A DNA stretch of 64,000 nucleotides from Tausonia pullulans (taxonomy: Eukaryota > Basidiomycota > Tremellomycetes > Cystofilobasidiales > Mrakiaceae): contig OX637629.1 in NCBI GenBank assembly GCA_951802195.1, positions 682,001-746,000 on the forward strand, written 5' to 3'. The notes beneath the pieces were generated by a model. It made no database searches, had not been told where the DNA came from, and was given only the letters and a program-made list of their open reading frames with translations. This document shows, piece by piece, positions 36,901-48,145 of the stretch. Numbering within the stretch: the stretch's first letter is position 1; each line of letters begins with the position of its first letter. A program made the position numbers and the translations under genes.

Positions 36901-37635
36901 GAGGCCGGCCAGACAAGAAAGTAAATCCCGATCAGCACCTGGCTCTCTCAGTCTTCCTTCTTGCGTCCTCTTTCGACCCACACTCTGCGCCGTCGCCATC
37001 AGATGGGCCGGTGTCCCCGGTGGTGTGAGCACGACGTCGGACATCTCGCTCCCCGGGCTCGCGCCCTCGAGGTCGCCACCCTCGCAGAGAACCAACGACG
37101 GCACGCGCGGACGGTGTGGTGCTGTTGTCGTCGCCATTCCAGCATAGAGTGAATGAGCATCTCCTCCTGGTAGAGCGTAGTCGACATCGAGTGGGCCAGA
37201 CGACCGAGGAGGGGGACCCATGGAAGCGGCCTGCGCCTGCGCCTGCGCCTGCCAGAACGTCGCTCCGGTCGCTGGCGGCAGGCGTGCTCCATTGCTGTAC
37301 GCATGGGCGAGCGAGTAGGGCGTCGTCGTCTGAGCAGACAAGGGCAAGAAATTTGGCAGAGTCCCTCGGGCTGGTTGAAACAGGAGCGACGAGTTGGTGG
37401 GTGTGGCTGCTGGCGGCGGCTGCTGGCCGGCGGCGGCAGGCGAGAAGGCCGAGTCAAAGGGCGAGAACGCCGGCGAGGATGCCAACATGGCGGAGGCTGC
37501 CCCGGGCGACAGCGAGGGAGGAAGGCGAGGAGAAGGCGAGCGAGACGACGTCGACCAGCCGTTGATGGACGGCTGCGGAGTGTCGACCGTCGGGAGGGGG
37601 ATAGACATCCGACGGACGTCCGAGGGGACGGGCAT
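33971..37635 (-). CDS. PUF-repeat (Pumilio-like) RNA-binding protein, copy A
   Basis: Eleven exons: 37635..36817, 36752..36498, 36425..36231, 36156..35990, 35375..35160, 35095..35047, 34969..34892, 34822..34779, 34713..34510, 34431..34317, 34252..33971; about 807 aa. The first ~260 residues are disordered. A coiled-coil region follows (ELSILSLKTAFLDDALVL, LSRVEELSFLIRD). Armadillo/PUF-like helical repeats run from about 430 to 740: GNYLIQAAFGCG, SAQYGQHVVLNMIQRE, GGVRVLEQCLKGCSREQ, NGCLVVQNLIELYP, HSHGSFVLLKLLSH and CPAGVALLQHIV. Such proteins bind 3'UTRs and repress or localise mRNAs; the repeats are divergent, so the target is not predictable. The 614-bp fourth intron (35376..35989) carries the minisatellite. 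The predicted protein equals copy B. Its upstream neighbour is RMI1, head-to-head. Confidence 0.7.
34973..34987. repeat. G15 homopolymer (C15 on the coding strand) at a PUF-A splice acceptor
   Basis: On the sense strand the run is 15 C residues followed by AAG and then the exon coding NGCLVVQNLIELYP. It is therefore the polypyrimidine tract of that acceptor. Confidence 0.8.
35428..35910. repeat. 23-bp minisatellite, 21 units, in PUF-A intron
   Basis: Tandem array of a 23-bp unit, starting GGAGGTGGAAGGGACGAG on the + strand; units look identical apart from the last base of the last unit. Twenty of 23 bases are purines on +, so the PUF pre-mRNA carries the pyrimidine-rich strand. It lies wholly inside intron 35376..35989. 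The matching array in arm B has 27 units. Confidence 0.97.
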
Positions 37636-38074
37636 GGGATGGGAGAGCGCGCGAGGGGAGTGAAGGAGGGTGGGACGAGGAAGGAGTCGAGTCAAGGAGA
37701 ACGGCAGGTGGTGGTCGGGTGCTATGCTGCGAGAGAGAAGCCAGGGAGTTGCCGAGAACAGTCTGCCAGAGAAAGAAAGGGCCGACTCGAGGAGGAAGAC
37801 AGAGGAAGGGAGGCAGCACGGCTCGATCCGGGTTAGAGTTGGCCAAGGGCAATCCGAGAGTTTAGCTTCGCTCAACAAACGGAAGACGCAGAGGGAAGCA
37901 GGGGAAGACAATGACGACGCTCCCAGCCCTTGAGGATGGCGAACACCCAGAAGCTAAGACAACCTGTCAGCACTCAGACCAAAGTTAGTCAGGGCTCTCT
38001 GAATGGTCTCGTGGGAAGGAGGATGAATCGTGGGAGGTTGTTTGTTGGTCGGACTTAGCCGGGAGACAGGTGCG

Positions 38075-38516
38075 CCACATGGACAGGTCAAACTCTCCTC
38101 TCCTGCATGTTTCAATCAAAACTAGCTCCACTCATGAGGAAGTGCCCTTGGCCGTACATTAAAGAATGATTTGAAGCCAGGGAGCAGGAGAAGGTGCGTT
38201 GCAAATGATGGCACTGCGACGCCGATGGGCCCAGTCGCAGCTCGTAGTTTTCCAGGTACATGTCCTCTTCAGTCGGGAGGGAAATTCTCATTTTTATTAA
38301 GCTTGTTTGAGTCACTCAATTCTCGTGTTCAATCTTCACTTCGGTGTTCAAGGGGGTCGGTCGTCAAGCATCTCTCGCTGCTCGTCAACGGCACACGCGC
38401 CGAACATAGAAGGCTCAGAGTCGCGTCCTGCTGCCATCAATCAGAACCCCTTCCACTCCGTCGACCTCGCCACCTACGATCAGTGTGCGTCGGACAGGCA
38501 ATGGCTATCAATCACG
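38075..38516. promoter_or_regulatory. Unique sequence between arm A and RMI1
   Basis: About 440 bp. With the 439 bp inside arm A it forms the head-to-head intergenic region of PUF-A and RMI1. Arm B has different sequence beyond its matching boundary, so distal promoter elements of the two PUF copies differ. Confidence 0.45.
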
Positions 38517-40399
38517 ATGACCGCCCCAATCCTCGCCAACCTTCAGCGGCTCTACCCGTTGCCTCAGATCGATGAAGTGAGGCACGTCAGACCTTCTCCT
38601 GCCTTTCTACCGCTGATTCTCTTTTGTTGTCTCTCCGCGCTCCTCCGTCTGTCTTCATCTGCAGAACTGGATCTCCTCGTCACTGGCCTCCCTACTCGCG
38701 TCCTCACCGGGCCTCTCACTCGTCCGCCAGATTCAACAGCTCCACGCTGCCCTTCTCGAGTCCAACCTCTCCGTGTCCACCATCTCCCGGACGGGCTTTC
38801 CCCCAGGCCTTGGACCCACCGAAGAGGGTGTCGAACCTCTCCACCGCGTTAACTGCTTTGTTGAACCCAAGCGGTGCTGCCTCGTCCAGATTGTCAGTCT
38901 AACTGAAATCGGCGCTTCAGCGGGGTCTCTTCAACGGACACTGGAGGAGCGACGCGAGGCCGGGTCTGGAAGGGCGCGCATCCGGCCTCTGGAAGGAGAG
39001 GAGATGAAAGAGGAGGCGGACGAGGATGAAAATGGGCCGAAGTACTCGAGAGGGATGCTCAGGATGGAGGTGTCAGATGGCCACTCGGTGTGCAAGGTGG
39101 GCCTGCCTATATGCGTTCTGCTCCGTGGGGGGGATGACTGACAAGAGGTCTCTCTGTCCAGGCCATCGAGTATCGCCGGATTGACGCTCTGCGCTTAGGC
39201 GAGACTCAGCTCGGTTGCAAGGTGACTGCATCAATCCTTAGCGACCTGCCGGTTAGTCCATCGGCTGAGGCGTTGTCCCCACCCAGCTTGTCCTTAAGAA
39301 CGTCCCTGTACTTCAAGGCATCCTCCTCCTCACTCCCGAAAACTGTACCGTCAAGGGCTCTCGCATCCCAGCTTTTGAAGATGACGGCCGTGGCGAGGCG
39401 GCATTCGAGGCTGGCCTGAGGGAACGGCTTGGGCTTGTCGAGCTTCTGCCTGCGGGGCCTCCTGGTTTTGTTCCTGCTGATGCCACTGATGGAAAGGAGA
39501 GAGCCAGGGAGGACGATGAAGAGGAAGAGTACATGCCTGAGGGATTCGCGATCATGGCGAACGACGCATCTCCACTCCCTCTTCGTCCTCCTCGTCCTCG
39601 TCCTACACCTCACCCTCCCGATCATCGGCGCCCGCCATCGTCACCACCTCGTGCTCGCCCATCAAAACGTAACCATTCAGCACTCCAGCCGAAGTCCAAG
39701 CCAGCCTACGTCGAGATCGACTCGGACGACGAGATGTACAGAGACGACGAGATCGAGGCGGCGCTCGCGGTCGAGGCAGCGGCAGCGACGACTGGAGCAC
39801 AACAGGCCCAGGCGCGTCGGCGAACTGCTATCGCTGCTCCTGCCCTGCTAGTGATGGGAAAGGAGCAAGACGTAGTGGAAGTCATTACGGAGCTTCAGTA
39901 CTCGAGCGATGTCGAGATGTACGAGCCAGAGGAGGGGAATTCACTGAGGAAGGAGCAGAATACTGCCGCCACTCCCAACGTCAACGCCAATGGCAGCCTC
40001 ACCTCGCCCGTTCTCGAGAAACGGCTCGCCTTGCCCGCATCGTCCTCCTCGGCGTGGCCGCCTTCCTTGAGCGGGACGGCATTGAACAGCAGACGCCAGC
40101 TACCACCCCCGCTACCGCCATCGTCGGTGTTCCTCGACAAGCACAAAACCGCCGGGAACCCGTGGGGGTCATTGATCTCAGCGTCGCCCTCCGTGGCTTC
40201 GGGCTCGTCTCAGACGAAGATACAGCAGTCGCCAAAGTCGCAGCTGCCCCACCGCTCGCTCCCTCCACCTTCGTCGTCGGGACCTTCGTCAACGGCGTCG
40301 TCCTCGACTGCCCCTGTTGCTGCTGGAGGAGGAAGAGAAAGGAAGAAGGCGCCACCAACGAAGGATGAGGAGGTCATTGACATTTCGGATTCTGATTGA
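38517..40399 (+). CDS. RMI1: RecQ-mediated genome instability protein RMI1
   Basis: Four exons: 38517..38576, 38665..39096, 39162..39221, 39287..40399; about 554 aa. It starts MTAPILANLQRLYPLPQIDE followed by NWISSSLASLLAS, the helical N-terminus of RMI1. The OB-fold core is clear: CLVQIVSLTEIGASAGSLQ, YSRGMLRMEVSDGHSVCKAI, EYRRIDALRLGETQLGCK, LVLKNVPVLQGILLLTPENC and VKGSRIPAFEDDG. The C-terminal ~300 residues are disordered and acidic, ending EVIDISDSD, perhaps a SUMO-interacting motif. RMI1 joins topoisomerase III and the BLM/Sgs1 helicase to dissolve double Holliday junctions and limit crossovers. It sits inside the spacer of the inverted duplication. Confidence 0.85.
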
Positions 40400-40541
40400 T
40401 GAGAAACTTTCTCTGTGTGCTGAATTGAAATGGATCACCCCATTTCGTACTATGTTCTCTCCCAATCGAGCAAAACAACCCTGCTCCCTGCCTCCCTATC
40501 ATCCCTTATCCACCTCGCACTTCCCTCAACTCACACAACCC

Positions 40542-42134
40542 TCACTGAATGATGACCATCCAAGCCACTGGAACGAAAACGCCCAGAATCAACACCTTTT
40601 TTCTCTCGCATGTCCGCCAGCGTGTCCACTCACAGATGAAGTAGAACAAAAACAGCGGGTACACTGCGAGTAGCCTCCTTGCGCTCGCGAGCTTGACGCC
40701 CGACATGAAATTGACGCTCGCCCAGACGGCCCAGGCGACGGCTGCGAGCGAGACGGGGACGCGGACGAAGAGGGAGTGGAGAAAGAACGAAATGATGGAG
40801 GAGAGGAGGAGTGGGGCGACGCAGTAACCGAGAGCGCAGAGGGACTGGAAAAAGGAGCTGCGTGAGGGCAGAAAGGGTGTGAGTGAGCTTGATAATGCGC
40901 AGCTGGTTGATGAGGAGAGGAGGAGGGCGTACACCTTGCCTCCGAGAAGCTTGGCGTTGACGGTGACGACGACGGAGCCGATCGTGACGAGGGAGATGAC
41001 AGTCGAAAACGCCTGGATCGACTGAGCTGGAGGAGCCTATGATATAGGCAGAGAGAAGATGTTCAGCGCTGGATCATAAGACAGCGGCTCTCCTCCTTGA
41101 TATGCTGCTTTAATGGAGATCCTGGGATGGATAAGGGCAGAGGAAAAGAAGACGGCGCGCGTGCTCTGGGACGCGACCTCCGAGCCTTGATCCAGGTTCG
41201 AGTGAGGACAAGAGGTCGCGCAGCGATGTAGCTGATTTAAATCTGGGGGAGGGTCGATGCCAGGACCGATGATTCTAGGTCGAGACTAGTAGACTCTCCC
41301 GTCGGGCTGCAGGGAGGGGACATCGAGCTGCAGACGTCGGGAGCACGACGCGTCGACTTGCAACGACCGCACAACCCGTCGCCATGAGCAGTCCCAGAAC
41401 CCTCCAACCTTATCTATCTTCTCGACAAGCGGCAGTTGGATGCGAACTTACATCGATGGAGAGCACAATGGCGAGGGCGAGACAGATGACGAGAGGACCC
41501 CAGAGATCCCACTCCTTGAGTAGATCCTGCGAGCCCTGCGAGTTGGATGATTGTCTCGGCGGGTAAAGGACCTGGAGGAGCTTGGCGTAGATGGACTTGA
41601 GGTCTCGGAGCTAGATGATAGTAGGGCGAGAGCTCAGTCGGGCCGAGTCTGAACGCTAACGAGTCTCGGCAACGAACGATGGTCTCCGATACAGGCTCGT
41701 CCAGCGTGTTGGCTCCCGTGTATCTCTGGAAAACGCACAACCATACAGACGCAGATAATATCAGTTATCAGTTGAACCCTAGCAGCACCTAGAGCGAGGG
41801 GGGGCGGGGGCGCGTGCTGACCGTCTCGACGCGGAAGCCGCCGACGGTGCTCCTTTGAGGGGCGCTGCTTGAGCCTATCCGTCCAGCGAGCGGGTTAGGT
41901 ACGGCGGCTGGTGCTGCAGAGGAAGCCGCCGGCGAGGAAGATGGGCCTGGGGAGCGCGAAGTAGATGGCCCAGGCTGGGTAAATGACAGAACGTCGTCGT
42001 CGTCGTCCTAGGAGGAGCGACGCGACGGTGCGAGGCCATCAGGGAGAGGTTGGAGACGGTGGTCAGCGGAAGAATGCATGTCGAGGTCATTGTGTCGTGG
42101 TGCTCACGGCTTGGATGAGAGTCGGGGCGGCCAT
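40542..42134 (-). CDS. YIP4: YIP1-family Golgi membrane protein (Yip4/YIPF6-like)
   Basis: Seven exons: 42134..42108, 42007..41822, 41725..41678, 41610..41452, 41036..40933, 40857..40634, 40567..40542; about 257 aa. The cytosolic N-terminus ends GGFRVETRYTGANTLDEPVS, then the DLKSIYAKLLQVLYP and LLKEWDLWGPLVICLALAIV blocks typical of YIPF6. Several hydrophobic segments follow: ISLVTIGSVVVTVNAKLLGG, SFFQSLCALGYCVAPLLLSS, VSLAAVAWAVWASVNFM and LAVYPLFLFYFILAWMVIIQ. About five membrane spans are expected. Members act with Ypt/Rab GTPases in ER-Golgi traffic. Exon 5 uses the donor at GGT|GTACGC, giving the conserved GGKVSFFQ join. Intron 41037..41451 (415 bp) is long for this window. Confidence 0.88.
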
Positions 42135-43079
42135 AGCAAAGGTCGATGGAGAAGCAAGGTGGGGGTTGAGGGTGCTTGCTACGCGCTGAGAGATCTCGTC
42201 TCGCCCGCTCGCGCGTCAACGCCGGGCCCGTGCACTTGCCCGCTCTCACGCGGATGCACGAGCACGCCCAAGCCGGCGCTGACGACCCGCCTCCGCCCAA
42301 ACGCCCACCACCTCCACCGACCTCATACTCTTTCGCCTGGCGCCCACCTCACCCATCAGCTCGGCCCCTTTCTAGTCTTACACCCAGGCCTAGATCATTT
42401 CTGGTTCGACCGACCTTGGACCGTAGAAGGCGCGGTGGTCCCCTTGCTTCCCTCTCGACCTTCTACCGAGCATCGTCCCGCCCACCCCCTCGTGTTGGGT
42501 GCTCGTCTTCCTCCCTCTCTTCTAGCGTGAGTAATATTTGCCCTGCTTCTAGATATCCCTTACAAGTTCACTCGCCCTGCCTACCGTGCTGGCCGATCAT
42601 GAATGGCGACTTCATCCCTTCGTCCACTCGAGGCCGAGCGACTCTCTCCCTCGAGACTGCGTCATTGACCTCGGCGCCACGAGCTAGATGGCGCCACGAG
42701 CTAGATGGCACTCCCTCAACCAAGTCGCTTCAGAGAGCCTTTGGAAGCTCCTCTGTCTGCACTGGCTTATCTCCCCGAACGAAGGGTTCTCACAGCGATT
42801 CCTTCTCGATCCGCCTGACTCGAGACTTGAGTACGAACGGGCGAGCACGGATGAGCTTCTGCCGAGTCTCGGTTCGCCATGTCCGTAGAGCAAACCGACT
42901 TTGCAATCCTCCTCCGGACTGTTGTACCTGCTTCTCAGAGCATGAAGAGGGAAGAGAGGGGGCAGGCTCGCGCACTGACCGATCTCACGATCCCTCTCGC
43001 TTGTCTCCTCACTCCCCTTTGCTCGTGATAACGACTGACATTCCCTCTTCATATCAATCAGACGCTACCTCATATCACC
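42135..43079. promoter_or_regulatory. Divergent region YIP4 / MGM1
   Basis: About 945 bp between divergent start codons. It has long open frames on + but no supported exon. A 17-bp direct duplication (GCGCCACGAGCTAGATG, near 42674-42707) is visible. The MGM1 frame is open upstream of its ATG but lacks conserved sequence. Confidence 0.4.
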
Positions 43080-46000
43080 ATGATTCGCCCTCGTCGTCCC
43101 CCGCCCCGCTTTCCGATTCTTTCCCCCCAGATCCGGTCCTTCGTCGTACCCCTCCGGCGACCAATCTCGTCCCCCTCATCGCCACCTCTCCGGCTCATCG
43201 GCCCTCCATCGCGTGCGGTCTCGTTCAGTTTTGGTACAGTTGGCCGTTTGATCAGCAAGTCGATTCGGATACCCGTCACGGGCGTTGCTGTCGGAGGAGG
43301 CGCAGCAAGCGCAGCGGCGTACCAACTCGACTGTGAGTGCCCGCCAACACTCGCCACTAGAACGCGCGACTTACGATTTCCCACGACTTACGAAACAGCC
43401 TTCCGCAACACGGCCACCTCATGGGTCACAGAGTTCACCGACCAAGTCTCTTCCGCGAGCTCGGCCATCTTTGACTCTGCCTCGGACGCTGTCTCGTCAC
43501 TCTCGTCGTCCCTTGGCCAGCTCAAAGACGCACTTCCCACCTCGCCAGCGGACATCTCCACCCCGGACTGGGTCCGCTCATTCACGCAGTGGTTCAATGA
43601 GGGTAGCGCCGGTGGGTCCGAGGCGCCTCCCCCCGAAGGAACGGGCGAGCCGAGCGGCGGGGGGGTCCCGCCTCCCGCTCCCCCAGCCGTCGGTGTCGCC
43701 CTCGCGGGCCTGTCAGTTGCCACGGACACGGACTCCGAGGAGGAGTCTGAGGAGGGTACCGAGGAGCAAATGAAGGGAGACGAAGTAGGCTTCCAACAGC
43801 TTACAAAGAAGCTCATCGAGATCCGGCAGGTCTTGCTATCGATTGACCAGTCCGACAGCCTCAAGCTGCCAAGCATTGTCGTCATTGGAAGTCAGAGCTC
43901 AGGGAAGAGCAGTGTACTTGAGGCCATCGTCGGTCATGAGTTCCTTCCCAAGTGAGTGGCTAAAGTCAAGCGCAGGGCGGCGGGGAGCGAGTGTCGAGCC
44001 AACTGACATCCATTGAGTCGCCTCTTTTCTTCCCTGCCCTTCGCAGGGGCGATAACATGGTTACCCGTCGACCGATCGAACTCACCCTCATCCACACGCC
44101 TCCGACAGCAGCCAACCCGAACCCCAAGGAGTACGGCTCGTTCCCCTCGCTCGGCATCACTCGGGTTACGTCGTTCTCCTCTATTCAAAAGACGCTCACG
44201 GAGCTTAACCTCTCTGTACCGGCCTCGGAGGCGGTTTCAAACGACCCGATCGACCTCCGGATCTACTCGCCACACGTCCCGGATCTCACGCTCATCGACC
44301 TCCCAGGTTACATCCAGATCTCTTCGATGGATCAGCCACCGGAGCTCAAGGACAAGATTGCGGGTCTCTGCGAGCGGTACATCCAGGAACCCAATATCAT
44401 CCTCGCCGTCTGCGCTGCGGACGTCGACCTCGCCAACTCGCCAGCACTCAAGGCCTCGAGGGAGGTCGATCCCTTGGGGCTTCGGACGATTGGTGTCGTC
44501 ACTAAGATGGATCTCGTCCCCCCGACGATTGGGGCAGGCATCCTCCAGGGCAATCGGTACCCTCTCCACCTCGGATACATTGGCGTCGTCTGCAAGGCCG
44601 TCAAGGCTGCCAACACGGACAAGGCAGGCTTGACCGGGGCTGTCTTGAGGCGGGAGCAGGACTACTTTGGCGGGGAGAACGCCGTCATTTTCCGGAACCG
44701 GAGCAAGCCGCTCCTCGTCGGCACCGACACGCTCCGCAAAAGGTTAATGGCTGTCCTTGAGACGAGCATGGCGAGCAGTCTCTACTCGATCACAAATGCC
44801 GTCCAGCTTGAGCTTGAGCAGGCGACGTACCAGTTCAAGGTCCAGTACAATGACCGTCGAGTCTCGCCCGAGTCGTATGTCGCCCAATCGCTCGACACGC
44901 TCAAGAACACGTTCCGGACGTCAGCGGCCCAATTCTCCAAGCCGAAGATCCGGGAGAAGCTCAAGGCGAGGCTCGACGACAAGGTTCTCAATATCCTCGA
45001 GTCTATCTACTGGGCGGACCCGAGAACGGCGGAGCTCTCGACGCTTGCGAGCCAGTCGGACCTCACTCCTGAGGAGCTTGATTCAGTCTGGCAGCACAAG
45101 CTTGAGACCGCCCAATCGCTGCTCACTAAATCTGGTGTGGGAAGGGACTCGACGACCATGGTCGCCGATGGACTCCGTCAGCTCATAGACGCGCTCGCGA
45201 CGTCCGATCCATTTGGATACCATGCAAGCTCGGCGGAGAAGCTCGTCCAGTTCTCGCATCGAATTCTGAGGGACCGGATCCCCATCACATCAGACCAAGT
45301 CGAGAACTGCATCAAACCGTACAAGTATGAGGTCGAGGTCGACGATCGCGAATGGGAACTCGGGCGGGCGAGGGCGGAGGAGCTGCTTGAGCGCGAAGTC
45401 GGGCTGATGGAAGGCAAGCTGGATGAGATTCGGAGAAAGGTTGGCGGGCGGAGGACACTCGATGGTCTCGTGCGGTATGTTGCCGAGGTGGAGCGGGAGA
45501 AGCGAGACATGGCAAAGCGAAAGCAGGAGAGAATGCGACGAGGGGAGGAGGATCTCAATGAAACGGTGCCTCCGCCGGATCCCTACCGCTACAACGTCGC
45601 GCATCTCGCCGAAGGTAAATCCCGTCTCCCCTGTTCTGATCAGATGTAACGATTAGACTGAGCTCCTCCCTCTTCTTCAGCCCGAATGGCCCTCCTCTTC
45701 CAGGATCGGCTCGCGATCGTCAAGCTCCGGAAGCGTGCCCTTCGCTCCAAGCGATGCAAGGCTGGTCCGGACGAGAAAGCGTTCTGCCCCGAGGTGTTCC
45801 TGAACGTCGTCGCCGATAAGCTCGCCTACACCTCGGTCATGTTCATCAGTTAGTCGATCGCACAAAGGTCCTTTTGTCCCTGAAGACGACGAACGAGGCT
45901 GACTGTCCTTCTGGCTGCTACAGACGTCGAGCTCCTCGACCCCTTCTTTTACCAGTTCATCAACGGCGTCGATACTGGTCTCCGGCCGGATCTCATCGTC

Positions 46001-46238
46001 CGTATTTGTTACTTTCTTCCCCCATTCTTGCCTACATTGACGTTTTGTTCCTTCCCAGAACGACCCCTCGTTCGCGCGTGAGAACCCGGAAATTCAAGAG
46101 CACCTCGACCTTCAGGAGCGTAAGGACAAGCTCGAGAAGGTCATGGCTTCCCTCCAAAGTCTTATCAACCTCCGCCAGGACTCGAGCTCGAGTGGGACGG
46201 GCGAGGAGAAGAGGAAGGGCGTCTTTGGGCTGTGGTAG
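43080..46238 (+). CDS. MGM1: Mitochondrial inner-membrane dynamin-like GTPase MGM1 (OPA1/Msp1)
   Basis: Six exons: 43080..43332, 43399..43951, 44047..45614, 45681..45848, 45924..45997, 46059..46238; about 931 aa. An Arg/Pro-rich presequence ([19 protein letters not shown]) leads to a membrane segment around [18 protein letters not shown]. The dynamin GTPase follows: G1 [19 protein letters not shown] near 245, G2 [11 protein letters not shown]3 LIDLPGYIQ near 355 and G4 VVTKMD near 424. Then come middle/paddle and GED-like helices ending in [20 protein letters not shown]. Mgm1 fuses inner membranes and shapes cristae after rhomboid processing. The 66-nt intron 43333..43398 is in frame, so retention would add 22 residues just after the anchor. 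The centre of the inverted-repeat structure (about 44277) falls in this gene. Confidence 0.94.
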
Positions 46239-47024
46239 AGTTCTTTTCCCGCGACGGACTAGTGCTTTTTTTTTTCTTTTGTCTCCCACCTCTCACGTTC
46301 GTCCTTTGTCTGCTTGCTGCGTTTGATACTCCTCAGGATCACGACACATTAACGCGTGCTGCAAGCTCTTCTAGTTTGATGAAAATTGCCTTAAGTCCGC
46401 CTTGAATAGGACTGTCCCTGGCCCTCTGGGGACCTTCCTTCGGTGCGTACAAACCTGTCCATGTCCTATCTTTCCTCATGGCCATCACCTCCCCTTCTCA
46501 TTTAGGCGGGATGACAGCTTCTTGAACTGAGCATTGGACTCGAGGCTGGATGGAGGGGAAGGAAGAGGGTTTGGCTTACCTGATTGATTGATTGGATAAG
46601 TCTCAATCATAATTCATGTCTGCATCGACCGAATGCGCACACAATAGCGAAGCGAGCTCGCAAGAGACATTGTGATTCGAGCTCGTCTTGGAGGGATAGA
46701 AGTACCGTCTAACATCGCGCCCTACCGCTCGATGTCTTGTGTTTGGAGCTCCCGGAATAAGCCGGCGCAGTGGACGTAGCGATGGTTGACAAGCCCGCCC
46801 CACGTGTTGATGATGAGCGTTGGTGACCCACCGCGCTCGCGGGAAGCGCAGTCCTATTAGTTCGCAGCCGTCTGCAATGAGAAGCGAGCACAATCAGTGA
46901 TAAGCCTAGGAGCATCAAGCCCAGAGGAGTTTGCGCACGTCTGGGAGGACCTGTCCTCAGAAGTGAGAGACCGCGCTGTGGTGAATCCGAGGCGACAACG
47001 ACGTGTCGCCATCGATCAACCTCC
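46239..47024. other. Convergent intergenic region, nothing recognised
   Basis: About 790 bp between MGM1 and MED22 stop codons. Contains T-rich stretches after 46265, a TGAT microrepeat near 46583 and short chance frames on the minus strand. No tRNA boxes or homology recognised. Confidence 0.4.
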
Positions 47025-47843
47025 TCAATCCAGGTCTACAACCACCTCCGCCTCGGTGTCGTCTCCCGCCGGGCCTGCCTCCTTGACGTCCGTCTCCATT
47101 TCCGGCTCCTTCCCCCATTCCTTCATCTCCTCATGTTCCTTCTCCTGCTCCTCCCCTTTGTCGGCCATGTTCCCACCATTGCTCGATGTGGCCTCCTCCG
47201 CCGTCAGTTTCGACGCATCCTCCCCTTCCCTCTGCTCCTTTCCTCCCAATGCATCGTCGCTCTTCTCTACCCCCTTCCCCTGCTTCTCCTCCTCCTTTTC
47301 CTCCTCCGTCTTCTCGGGCATCGTCTTTTCAGCCACCCCACTGGAAAGAAGCGCTTGGATCTCCTGCTTGAGCTCCAGTACCTCACGCTCCAAGTCCTCT
47401 CTCTCCCCTTCAGCAGGGGCTTCTCCCTGTTGCCGCCGCTGGACGGCTCCTCGAGCAAGCAGGACTAGCTTGAGGTCTTGACTTGTTCGGAGGAGACCTT
47501 GTGCAGCGCGCATGAGGTCGTTCTGAAGGAGAGGGAGCGAGAGCTGAGCAAGCGTAGGGCGGTCTTCCGTCTGTACTCAAGTTCGTGGGTGGATCAGGAA
47601 TGAGAGCAGCGGGAGAAGATTGGGAAGCAAGCAAGTAAGATGACGCACGGAGAAGGATCCGACGAGCTCAGAGAGCCCTGAAGCGAGGAGGCTGATGTCG
47701 CCGTCGATGAGGACGTTCCACTTCTCCTCGGCTTGGGCGATGTAAGTGTCCGGGTCGTGCTCGGCGCCGCTGCCGGAGGGCTTGCTGAGAGACGTGCTGC
47801 CGCTGGGGCTCGTGAGGGTAGGAGCGGCTGGGCGAGAGGCCAT
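47025..47843 (-). CDS. MED22: Probable Mediator subunit MED22 (Srb6-like) with acidic tail
   Basis: Two exons: 47843..47649 and 47570..47025; about 246 aa. After a short Ser/Pro-rich start, YIAQAEEKWNVLIDGDISLL and ASGLSELVGSFS join across a phase-0 intron to TEDRPTLAQLSLPLLQNDLM, RAAQGLLRTSQDLKLVLLAR. This two-helix pattern, with the LIR-AA-LL-x-L-x-LK-LLLL type ending, is that of MED22, a Mediator head subunit bridging activators and RNA polymerase II. The normal family length is ~120-140 residues. Here a coiled-coil and a ~90-residue Glu/Lys-rich tail ending EAEVVVDLD are added. The family is short and divergent, so this is a moderate call. Confidence 0.62.
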
Positions 47844-48145
47844 CGCGGTGGGAGGCTAGATGAGTGATGATGGTTGAGGGGCGAAGGGAGGAGACAGATC
47901 GCGTTCGCATTTCGATTAGAGCTGGCGTTGTCAAGTGGCGGCGCCTCTTACCCCCTTGGTAACGACCACGCTCCGGCTCAATACGCCGACCATTTTAGCC
48001 ATCCCGGCCGGCGGCCAGAGGGGGGCGGGGGACGTTCTGTTCTCGCTCTCTTTCTCCCTTCAATCCACGAGCGCACCTCTCTCCGCTCGACCCCTTCAGC
48101 TCTCGCCTGTTGGACGAGAGGCGCACCCTTCCCTTCCCATCCGCC
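47844..48145. promoter_or_regulatory. Divergent promoter region of MED22 and the 48146 gene
   Basis: About 300 bp between two divergent start codons; GC-rich, with a T/C-rich run just before 48146. No specific site recognised. Confidence 0.4.

Larger units (their letters stand above)
33889..38074 (-). repeat. Inverted segmental duplication, arm A (4,186 bp)
   Basis: Reverse complement of 50480-54803. Paired coordinates sum to 88692 on the 33889 side of the minisatellite and 88554 on the 38074 side, so the only length change is 138 bp, exactly six 23-bp units. No substitution was seen in blocks compared by eye, and a C/G15 homopolymer has the same length in both arms. It contains one complete PUF gene, 439 bp upstream of its ATG and 82 bp past its stop. 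Confidence 0.97.

Noticed and set aside
33889-38074. Simple assembly duplication (fold-back artefact)
   Set aside because: A fold-back would lack 12.4 kb of unique spacer and would not give a six-unit array difference. It cannot be excluded without reads, so it is listed as the refuting test.
42176-43336. 386-residue + frame upstream of and overlapping MGM1
   Set aside because: It overlaps the MGM1 presequence in another frame and shows only low-complexity sequence; the region is best read as a divergent promoter and leader.
46603-46893. 96-residue minus-strand frame between MGM1 and MED22
   Set aside because: No motif, no good context, and composition unlike neighbouring genes.
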